From: Opitutales bacterium UBA5694
Lineage (GTDB): Bacteria > Verrucomicrobiota > Verrucomicrobiia > Opitutales > Opitutaceae
Assembly (NCBI GenBank): GCA_002420185.1
Contig: DIHO01000020.1
Coordinates: forward strand, 1-64,000
DNA: 64,000 nucleotides
Direction: 5' to 3'
The position numbers and the translations under genes are program-made. Below the pieces are notes generated by a model, which searched no databases, was not told the origin of the DNA, and saw nothing but the letters and a program-made list of their open reading frames with translations. Below, piece after piece: positions 55,860 through 63,040 of the stretch (positions are counted from its first letter, which is position 1; every line of letters starts with the position of its first letter).

Positions 55860-57458
55860 TTAATCCAGAGGTTCGGGCTCGTAATCCGAATCATCCACCC
55901 AACCCGTTCTCTTTTTCGATTCTTTCCCGGCCATGTAATTCTCGTAGAAGTTCCATGCATGACCCTGCGAAAAACCGTATTTGTCGAACACGTCCCCATT
56001 CCCCAGAAATCGAGGATCATTCTGTTCCGCCAGAGTCGCATCCAAGCGGGCTTTCATTTTGTGCTTCACTTCGGTCAATCGCTCATCGCCCGCAAGATTG
56101 TTCAAGCACTCGGGATCATTCGCGAGGTCGAAGAATTCCTCGTGGGCCTTGCGTTTACCGAAAGACAACTCCCAGTAGGAGCGGTCTTTCCCGGAGCGAA
56201 ACAGCTCCAATATCTCCGTTTTCGTAGGTGAACCATCTACATCAAGGTATCCAAGTTCCGGATTACCAGCAGGCCACAGATCGATCTTGTAGTTGTAAAG
56301 ATAAAGATAGTCATTCCCCACGATACCTCGAATCGGATACCCTTGATTACCGGGCCGACTATAGTCATGCCGCTCCTTTCCAATTACCACGTAGTCACGC
56401 TTTGGATTCACTTGACCGATTTTTCTGGATCTAAAGACATCCATCAAGCTTCGGCCGGGTGAAGGTTGCATTCCTGAGTCCTCAAATCGTATCCCAGCCA
56501 CATCGAGGAAAGTCGGGGCGAAATCGATAAAGCTGACCATGTCGGTTACGGTACGCCCCGGATTTCTTATACCTTTAGGCCACATCATGGCGAGAGGCAT
56601 ATGGTTGGAGTACTCGTACTCCTGCGCCTTTCCCCGAGGGAAAGGCATCCCATTGTCTGAGGTCATGACAATGAGTGTATTCTCCAAAAGGCCTCGCTCC
56701 TCCAATGACTCGATCATCATTCCCAAATGACTATCCGCATGTTCGATCTCTAAACCGTAGTCTAGCATGTCGTTACGAATCACTTCACTATCTGGCCAGA
56801 AGCCAGGGACCTCCTTTATATCGTCAATACTTTTACCTCCAAGCTTCTGTCCCGATCCGTATTCATATCGCCGATGCGGCTCTTTCGATCCATACCAAAA
56901 GAACCACGGTTCTTCTGAATCAATTTCCTCAAGGAAGACTTCAAAATTCCCTGCGTAGTCTTCGATCGACATTCCCGTCGTTGGCTTCTTATCTAGGTTC
57001 TCAGAACCATAGTTCTTCGCGATCAAAACGCGGGGCTTTCCATCGATTTCACCCGGAAGCCCTGGCCCCCATCCCTTGCCCGTTTTACCAGTCTGGTATC
57101 CATTTGCCCGCAACACTTCCGTGAAAGTCCTGAATTTAGCGGGAAAGTTGACGATGTGATTAGCCGCCTCCTCCAACTGCCACGAGTTTCGCCCCGTCAG
57201 AATGCTCGATCGAGAGGGAGCACATTTCGCATTGGGCGTATAAGCGTTTTGAAAAAGGATTCCTTCATTCGCTAATCGATCAAAGGAAGGCGTGTCCGTC
57301 CACTCGCAACCATAAGCACTCATGTGCATGTAAGACGCATCGTCCATGATACAGAAAAGAATATTGGGACGACTGTCAGCCGCTGGAACACTCGCCGGGG
57401 CCACGATCGATCCAACAAATAAAAGCAACCGAAACACATTTATAAAGGGATGGGACAT
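55860..57458 (-). CDS. Sulfatase (CAPSR type)
   Basis: 532 residues with a signal peptide (about 1-26). Metal Asp pair in FCIMDDASY, Cys79 in CAPSR, the canonical formylglycine motif, the LTGRNSWQLEEAANH segment, the VMTSDNGMPF metal loop and SDNG-type Asn. Periplasmic S1 sulfatase of the PVC type, acting on sulfated glycans. First of a two-gene transcript with the sialate O-acetylesterase-like gene. Confidence 0.93.
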   Translation of the reverse strand: MSHPFINVFRLLLFVGSIVAPASVPAADSRPNILFCIMDDASYMHMSAYGCEWTDTPSFDRLANEGILFQNAYTPNAKCAPSRSSILTGRNSWQLEEAANHIVNFPAKFRTFTEVLRANGYQTGKTGKGWGPGLPGEIDGKPRVLIAKNYGSENLDKKPTTGMSIEDYAGNFEVFLEEIDSEEPWFFWYGSKEPHRRYEYGSGQKLGGKSIDDIKEVPGFWPDSEVIRNDMLDYGLEIEHADSHLGMMIESLEERGLLENTLIVMTSDNGMPFPRGKAQEYEYSNHMPLAMMWPKGIRNPGRTVTDMVSFIDFAPTFLDVAGIRFEDSGMQPSPGRSLMDVFRSRKIGQVNPKRDYVVIGKERHDYSRPGNQGYPIRGIVGNDYLYLYNYKIDLWPAGNPELGYLDVDGSPTKTEILELFRSGKDRSYWELSFGKRKAHEEFFDLANDPECLNNLAGDERLTEVKHKMKARLDATLAEQNDPRFLGNGDVFDKYGFSQGHAWNFYENYMAGKESKKRTGWVDDSDYEPEPLD

Positions 57459-57896
57459 ATCTCAACATTGCGAATTCAGTTGGAGTTTAGCAATAGGGAA
57501 ATCAATTTTAGCCCGTGCTCAAAATTCCCGCTTTAATGCGATTAGGGATTCGAGATGCCCCAATCGAATCAGAGCCATTAAATTCCAATACCCACACAAA
57601 AAAGACAGCTGTCTGAAAAATTAGCAAGAGTGCTCCAAGGCACTCATGGCTCAATTAGATTATAACACCTAAGCGTGTAAGACGCCTGCAGATTGCGGCC
57701 CCCGGTGAGTTACTCTTCTCTGGTAACGAAGATACAGTCCGTAGCTCTGAGGTCGACCGAATTGGAAAGGACAATCGAAGCAAGGAGAGTTAGGCTAAAA
57801 GACGAGCACATTACGTTAGCGAAGATAAAATTCTCGCTCAAACAAGGCAATTGCCCTTTCGGGGAAAGGCCTCGTACGTGCAACTTCTATTCCAAT
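57459..57896. other. Gap, possible short coiled-coil frame
   Basis: No gene called. The plus frame from TTG 57693 contains ERTIEARRVRLKDEHITL, which is faintly like the DUF465 (YdcH) coiled coil, but it runs on into the antisense of the thioredoxin-like gene. Could be a relic. Confidence 0.3.
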
Positions 57897-58478
57897 CTAG
57901 ACGAGATCGCACGCCTCCCCAGGCATCCAGTGAGCATCCTTGCCATCCCACTTTACATTGCAGCCAATAGGATTAGTCTGCGGAACACTGATGGACTGAC
58001 CGCTCACTGCTTCTTCAAGTGTCCTTTCCAGATCGTTCACCGTGATAGCTGATCGGTTTCGCGGCTGGTCAACCCCACGTCCCGTATAGATCAGTTTCCG
58101 TTCAGCATTGAAAACGTAGAAGTGAGGAGTACGCAACGCCCCGTATGCACGAGCGACATCTTGGGTCTCGTCATGCAAATAAATCCATGGGAACGCATGC
58201 TTTTCCATTCGGGCGACCATGTGAGAATAGTCGTCCTCAGGATAGGTATTTTTGCTGTTGGAGTTGATCCCGACAAAGCCAACGCCTCTACCTCTAAATT
58301 GTTCAGCAGTCTCCCTCGTGACTTCGTCGGAACCTGTCACGTAAGGACAGTGGTTGCACGTAAAGAAGAGTACTAAAAATCGATGGTTATCGAAATCCTC
58401 GAGGCTGTAGTTCTCGCCATCCGTGGCAATAAGTTCGAAATCGGGAGCACGGGTTTTTAGTTCAAGGGTAAATGCCAT
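57897..58478 (-). CDS. Thioredoxin-fold peroxiredoxin-like protein
   Basis: 193 residues. AhpC/TSA-Redoxin-like domain with the FFTCNHCPYV motif (Cys pair C-N-H-C near residue 40) in the position of the peroxidatic site, WIYLHDETQDVARAYGALRTPHFYVF with the cis-Pro segment, and a short C-terminal tail with two Cys. This thioredoxin family group is common in Bacteroidetes and Verrucomicrobia and has thiol-disulfide activity of unknown partner. No signal peptide. Single gene upstream of the pseudouridine synthase, separated by 70 bases. Confidence 0.88.
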   Translation of the reverse strand: MAFTLELKTRAPDFELIATDGENYSLEDFDNHRFLVLFFTCNHCPYVTGSDEVTRETAEQFRGRGVGFVGINSNSKNTYPEDDYSHMVARMEKHAFPWIYLHDETQDVARAYGALRTPHFYVFNAERKLIYTGRGVDQPRNRSAITVNDLERTLEEAVSGQSISVPQTNPIGCNVKWDGKDAHWMPGEACDLV

Positions 58479-58549
58479 AATCGGAATAGTGAATCGGGTT
58501 TTTCCGTCTTGGCAATCCTAATACGCGACGGATCTAGCCACCCCTCGAC

Positions 58550-59347
58550 CTATTTCGTCTCTTTATTATCATCGGGCTTCCCTTCCGATACGCGAATTTT
58601 AAGGGACTTCAGTCGATTCCTTAAGTCCTTTGGCAAGGGTTGCGTCCACTTTACTGACTCACCTAAAATCGGATGGTGGAATCCCAACTCCGCCTCGTGC
58701 AGCATCACTCGATAGGCAGGGATAATCGCCTCCTTGGACCTTCGGATGTAGGCTTTGTCCCCGATAATCGGATAGCCCACTTCGCTCAAGTGGATGCGAC
58801 TATGGTGAATCCTACCGGTTTCAATACGGCAGGCGACTAAAGTCGCTCCATCCAAAGACTCTACGACTTCAACATTAGTCACTGTGGCTCTTCCCAGCTC
58901 TTCTCCTGCATCGTTGACACTGCCTTGACACGCCGATCCGGGGAGCCCATCGCCCGCATCCCGGACCAGCCGTGAACAGATCGTCTGCTTTTTTATACGT
59001 CCGTGCACGATAGCAAAATTCCGACGTTCAATCGTGTGTTCCCGGAACTTTCGCGAAAGCTCTTGCTGAGCCTCATAGGTACGGGCGAAGACAATCAATC
59101 CGCTGGTCTCCTTGTCGATTCCGTGAACGACGCCTCGACTCGAGCGGTTATGTTTGCCACCCCTATCCTGCGCTCTCGGGTAGTCGAGGGTCAGCCGGTC
59201 GAGCGTCTCGACCTCTTCGCTGCAATGATGCGGGAACGTCATCAATCCCGCAGGTTGGTTGAAGATCACGATTACTCCGTCGAACATTAGAACTACTTTC
59301 GAATTGAGAACCGGCACTGCCTGCGTCTTGGCCGCACTCATCCTCAA
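58550..59347 (-). CDS. RluA-family pseudouridine synthase
   Basis: 265 residues of the RluA/RluD family without an S4 domain. Core: VIVIFNQPAGLMTFP opening, VHGIDKETSG at residues 74-83, where the family has H-R-L-D; the catalytic Asp78 is kept but the Arg is replaced by Gly76. The later motif GRIHHSRIHL has His-Ser in place of the usual GRTHQIRVHL. The other core strands and VGYPIIGDKAY are normal. It isomerises uridine in rRNA or tRNA. The two changed motifs may reflect decay or a divergent branch; no stop or shift is present. Confidence 0.85.
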   Translation of the reverse strand: MRMSAAKTQAVPVLNSKVVLMFDGVIVIFNQPAGLMTFPHHCSEEVETLDRLTLDYPRAQDRGGKHNRSSRGVVHGIDKETSGLIVFARTYEAQQELSRKFREHTIERRNFAIVHGRIKKQTICSRLVRDAGDGLPGSACQGSVNDAGEELGRATVTNVEVVESLDGATLVACRIETGRIHHSRIHLSEVGYPIIGDKAYIRRSKEAIIPAYRVMLHEAELGFHHPILGESVKWTQPLPKDLRNRLKSLKIRVSEGKPDDNKETK

Positions 59348-59680
59348 CCCAAAACGAGCTCTTAGCGACGAAGTAATGACTCAGATCAAGCAGATACTAA
59401 AGCAACAGCCCGTGGGTCGGAAATCTCCGCGAGAATACGCTCGTTTTCTCTACCGTATATCCTCCCCCAATTTAGCCGCCACCGAACCACCCTCAATCCC
59501 AGGTTCGGCCCCCTGGACCAAGTCCCCTTCCAAACAGTCATGAAAGCAGTAGAAGAGCGGATATCGAGGATATCACTGTCCTGAAGCGACTGCCAGAGAT
59601 TGACCGTTTGCTTTGTAAATAACTGATAGATCGATACGATTGCCATTGCTGAGGGCCGTTTAGACGCCAAGCTTTAGGGA
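59348..59680. other. Gap, unassigned open frames
   Basis: No recognised gene. A plus frame (59259-59543) and a minus frame (59386-59670) are both open for over 90 codons. The plus text ALSDEVMTQIKQILKQQPV and the minus text YQLFTKQTVNLWQSLQDSD both look protein-like, so one of them may be a relic, but I cannot assign either. Confidence 0.3.
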
Positions 59681-61192
59681 GTGTCATTCGATTCCCTCAA
59701 ACTTTTGGCTCCATTGCTCCGCTCTGTCGAAGCACACGGCCACGCCATCCCGACTACCATTCAGGAAACGGCTATTCCGCTTGTCATGCAAGGAAAGGAC
59801 CTAATCGCCGCGTCTGAAACCGGCTCGGGGAAAACCGCGGCTTTCGTTCTTCCCATATTGCAACGTTTCGCCCACTCATCTCTAGGGGGGAACCAGGAGG
59901 GCAGTCTTATTCTCGTTCCTACCCGTGAACTTGCCGATCAAGTTGGAAACGCAATTCGAGATTACAGTCAATCGATGATACCCGTACCTCGGCACCTCAC
60001 AATCTTCGGAGGGGTGGATATCGATCCCCAGATCGAAGCTGCAAAAGCGAGGCCCGACGTAATAGTCGCCACACCGGGTCGACTACTCGACATTGTCGAA
60101 CGTCAGGCTATCGATCTCTCGCACGTGACGCTACTCGTCCTGGACGAGACCGATCGTCTGCTCGCGCTCGGGTTCGCTGATCAGATCGATGCAATCCTCA
60201 AGCAACTGCCTGCACTTCGTCAGAATCTCCTTTTCTCTGCTACCTTCCCTCCAGAAGTCGTTGAAATTTCAAATGCGATCCTCAACGATCCCGAGAAAAT
60301 CCAGCTAGAGACTGAATCGACCCCAGGAGAGAATATCCAACAACGGGCGATCGAAGTGGATCGGGGCGAACGTACCGCATTGCTCCGCCACTTACTCAAA
60401 ACCGAGGGCTGGTCCCGAGTGCTTGTCTTCGTAGCCACAAAACGAAGGGCCGCCAACATCACAGCCAAACTGTCTAAGCACGGAATACGAGCAGCAGTTC
60501 TTCATGGCGACCTTAAGCAAGAACGCCGAACTCGTGCATTGGAAAACTTTAAAGCGGGTAATACCCAAGTCCTAATGGCCACTGATTCGGCGGCCCGTGG
60601 AATTGATATTGCGAACCTGCCGTGCGTCGTGAACTACGACCCCCCACGCTCGGCCGCAGTCTATGTTAATCGGATAGGTCGAACCGGCCGCGCTGGTCAG
60701 TCCGGTATTGCAGTCAGCTTTATTAGCATTGAAGACTATCAGCAATTTCAACTAATCGAGAAACGCCACGAAATAAAAATCGAGCGCGAGCGAATCGAAG
60801 GTTTTATTCCAACCCAAGCGGACCCGAACGCCCTCCTACCATCCGCCACGCCCGTTAAAGGGAAACGTAAGAGCAAAAAGGATAAATCCAGCGAAGTGCA
60901 CGCCCGAAAGTCACGAAACCGAGCAAGCGAAAAACAGGAACTCGATTCGCCTCAGACACCTTTCCCGGAAACGATCGAAGAGGATGCCAAAGAGCAGGTT
61001 GTAATGATACAAAAAGAAAGGTTAATCGAAAAATCCATCCCCGCCGAGCCGTCGAAATTGCCTGAGCAAGCAGTAGAACCCGTCGTGCCAACTGCGAGAA
61101 AAGAGCCCAATCCTTCCCTCGAAATCCAGCCCGAAAAAAGCGTATCCGATCCTTGGACTCAAGCTTTGAAAAAGATCTTGGAAAAGGACTGA
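59681..61192 (+). CDS. DEAD-box RNA helicase
   Basis: 503 residues from GTG 59681. All helicase motifs are present: Q motif IQETAIP, motif I ASETGSGKTAAF, PTRELADQ (Ia), ATPGRLLD (Ib), motif II DETD (instead of DEAD), SAT (III), ARGID (V) and HRIGRTGR-like RIGRTGRAG (VI). ATP-driven remodelling of RNA duplexes in ribosome biogenesis or cold response. After residue 390 a long charged C-terminal tail rich in Lys, Glu, Ser and Pro, likely a disordered RNA-binding region, runs to residue 503. The gene stands alone. Confidence 0.93.
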   Translation: MSFDSLKLLAPLLRSVEAHGHAIPTTIQETAIPLVMQGKDLIAASETGSGKTAAFVLPILQRFAHSSLGGNQEGSLILVPTRELADQVGNAIRDYSQSMIPVPRHLTIFGGVDIDPQIEAAKARPDVIVATPGRLLDIVERQAIDLSHVTLLVLDETDRLLALGFADQIDAILKQLPALRQNLLFSATFPPEVVEISNAILNDPEKIQLETESTPGENIQQRAIEVDRGERTALLRHLLKTEGWSRVLVFVATKRRAANITAKLSKHGIRAAVLHGDLKQERRTRALENFKAGNTQVLMATDSAARGIDIANLPCVVNYDPPRSAAVYVNRIGRTGRAGQSGIAVSFISIEDYQQFQLIEKRHEIKIERERIEGFIPTQADPNALLPSATPVKGKRKSKKDKSSEVHARKSRNRASEKQELDSPQTPFPETIEEDAKEQVVMIQKERLIEKSIPAEPSKLPEQAVEPVVPTARKEPNPSLEIQPEKSVSDPWTQALKKILEKD

Positions 61193-61197
61193 GATCC

Positions 61198-61287
61198 GTA
61201 GGAGCGGTATTGTGCCGCGATTCTGGGAATATTAAGCGCCAGCTTGACAGCCTTAAAAATAAATCGCGGCATAAAGCCGCTCCTAAG
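61198..61287. repeat. Inverted pair of REP-like elements
   Basis: GTAGGAGCGGTATTGTGCCG on the left (61198-61217, continuing CGATT) and its inverted partner ATCGCGGCATAAAGCCGCTC on the right (inside 61261-61287) face each other around a 38-base spacer directly after the helicase stop. This is the typical two-unit (BIME-like) form. It could fold into a long hairpin. Confidence 0.7.
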
Positions 61288-61337
61288 GTCAAGCTCAGCT
61301 ATAGAACGTTGTAAAAGTAAGAGCCATCGCTTCTTTA

Positions 61338-61788
61338 TTGGTAGTGAGCGATCTCCGAGCGCCCACATTTATTTTCGGCCTGGTGGGCACTCGGGGGATC
61401 GCCCGCTACTTTCACCCATCAACTCGCTACCGCATCGACGACTTCGAGATGCCTCAAATAATCGGATACGTTTCCAGGAAACAGGGAAAGTCCATCATTA
61501 CGGATCTCGATTACCTTCTTCGATAAAAGATCTAAAAATACCCGATTATGGGAAACGATCAATGGCAATTCCTATCTCGTCTACAAATTCTTTGTCGATC
61601 CCGCAACCACATCGATTGTACCTCAAGCCCAGTTCCGTATTTCTCCCTGGTTCGCAACCGACTTCCCGACTCCCATAATCTACGCTGAAAGCATCTTTGA
61701 AGGTCCCATGCGTTCTTCTTTCCGACCTACCACCCGCTTGGAAGAAACCTCCCAGTTCGGGCGACCACAATTATCAGTCAATAAGTAA
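61338..61788 (+). pseudogene. Unassigned protein, frameshifted
   Basis: Frame 1 (ATG or GTG near 61338) reads ARYFHPSTRYRIDDFEMPQI and continues to DLDYLLR with TAA at 61524-61526. Frame 3 is open from the TAA at 61459-61461 to the TAA at 61788 and reads KNTRLWETINGNSYLVYKFF, then VPQAQFRISPWFATDFPTP and FEGPMRSSFRP. Both parts are beta-rich and rich in aromatic residues; joined by a frameshift near 61525 they would form one protein of about 150 residues. I do not recognise the family. Confidence 0.4.
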
Positions 61789-61795
61789 ACCGTTT

Positions 61796-62176
61796 TCAGC
61801 TATCGGACCTCGGCAGTACAGAAGAATGGTGATGCGTGATGGGTGAGGCTTTGTGAACGTTCACTGTGAAGGTAAACCGAGCCTTCACCAGTTCTCCATC
61901 CTGAAATTTCCAATCATACAAACCAGCCAAAGCGAAAACACCGTTGGCAAGCTCCAAGACATTCAGAGTACCCTCTTTTAAGGTTACCCTCGAAACACCA
62001 CGCTTCGACAGACCAAGAAAATATGCCTCAATCCCGACCCTATCATTCAGGATCTTCTCGGAAAAAGTGGGAACGAGTATGCTCCCTTCAGCATAAAGCT
62101 CTAACAACCTGTCTGCTTCACCCGCATTTACACCATCGAGCCAGGCAGCGAGTACAACTTGCGGCGAATTAAACAT
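61796..62176 (-). CDS. NTF2/SnoaL-like small protein
   Basis: 126 residues with a cone-shaped NTF2-like pattern: the helix AAWLDGVNAGEADRLLELYAEGS, strand ILVPTFS, GIEAYFLGLSKRGVSRV and the strand ARFTFTVNVHKASPIT with HHHSSVLP at the end. These are the DUF4440/SnoaL-like proteins of the SgcJ/EcaC-type group. Function unknown; often a stress or steroid-like ligand-binding enzyme. It precedes the TfoX relic on the same strand. Confidence 0.75.
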   Translation of the reverse strand: MFNSPQVVLAAWLDGVNAGEADRLLELYAEGSILVPTFSEKILNDRVGIEAYFLGLSKRGVSRVTLKEGTLNVLELANGVFALAGLYDWKFQDGELVKARFTFTVNVHKASPITHHHSSVLPRSDS

Positions 62177-62203
62177 GAAAATGAAAACTAATTAAGGATA
62201 ATC

Positions 62204-62538
62204 TCAATCTGAGCCTCTTGAAAGAGCAGACGAATTGAATTTTGCACAACTATCAACCCATTTTTGAAGATCCGCATCTTTTGCAAATCCCTCCGCCTTT
62301 ACATAAACCATTCCTTTGAGGGCCTTTCCGGTAAAATCAATCGCCCGCTCATACTTTTCAGCCAAACAATTGGCTGCTCAGGTCACACTCGAACCATCGG
62401 CGTTTCCCGAACGAAGACACAGCACATATGTTAAGAAATCATGAAGCGGAGACTTACAAACATCTTCTTAATCTCGACATCCTTTTGATCCAAAAAGGTA
62501 AAATACAAACGCTTTTCTAGAACTTCGTCATAGACCAT
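62204..62538 (-). pseudogene. TfoX N-terminal-domain protein, broken
   Basis: Minus frame from ATG 62538: MVYDEVLEKRLYFTFL and VEIKKMFVSLRFMIS, then an in-frame TAA, then HMCCVFV and an in-frame TGA before RVGPE-like text is lost. A shifted frame continues from EKYERAIDFTGKALKGMVYV through DADLQKWVDSCAKF to TGA 62204-62206. This is the whole TfoX_N domain (regulator-type small domain of the Sxy/TfoX family) with two stops and at least one frameshift. Intact length would be about 110 residues. Decayed gene. Confidence 0.75.
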
Positions 62539-62829
62539 AAAACACTAAAACAGTTTCTGAGCGAATATAAATCAATAGCGAATTAACCAACTACTCATAA
62601 GAAGTCACAATAAAAATTTAAATGAGGTAACGAGATAATTTACATTATAATTAACATAATATGACCCGCCTTTATGGCATCCACAGTAACAACAGGATCC
62701 AACGCCAAGTTTTAGGTAACCTCTTTTTTTCAACAACAAGGGCTATAAAAACCGCAATCTCAAACCGGTCAAATCGTGAATTAAAATTGCGAAGAGACTG
62801 GTTTGCGTTCTATCTCCGCCATCAACGCT
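62539..62829. other. AT-rich gap, no gene
   Basis: AT-rich and non-coding by inspection. No terminator or repeat with a clear signal; nothing recognised. Confidence 0.4.
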
Positions 62830-63015
62830 ATGGAACCAGAAGAAAGAAGGCAGAAAATTCGCAAATCAGTCGTAGCGTCCGTCGCTACTTCGTCTGTGCT
62901 CGCATTGCTGACGTTTTTCGTAATGCCCGAAATGAAACCTGCCTTTTACGGGCTAATTTGGTTCGGTACCTTTTTTGTATGGTGGATATGGACCATGATG
63001 GCGACGCACTATTAG
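62830..63015 (+). CDS. Small membrane protein, hypothetical
   Basis: 61 residues from ATG 62830; an earlier in-frame start at 62803 adds nine residues. A charged N-terminus (EPEERRQKIRKS) is followed by two hydrophobic helices (about 12-31 and 36-56) separated by MPEMKPA. The pattern is of a bona fide small inner-membrane protein. No family recognised. Convergent with purT, whose 3' end is 25 bases away. Confidence 0.55.
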   Translation: MEPEERRQKIRKSVVASVATSSVLALLTFFVMPEMKPAFYGLIWFGTFFVWWIWTMMATHY

Positions 63016-63040
63016 ACAACCAACGAAATAATCGAGCCTT

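Noticed and set aside
54128..56041. 637-residue version of the O-acetylesterase
   Set aside because: The first 68 residues overlap the sulfatase gene in another frame and show no conserved pattern; the ATG at 55837 precedes a proper signal helix.
59681..61192. Reading the helicase DETD motif as a defect
   Set aside because: DExD variation at this position is common among DEAD-box proteins and all other motifs are intact.
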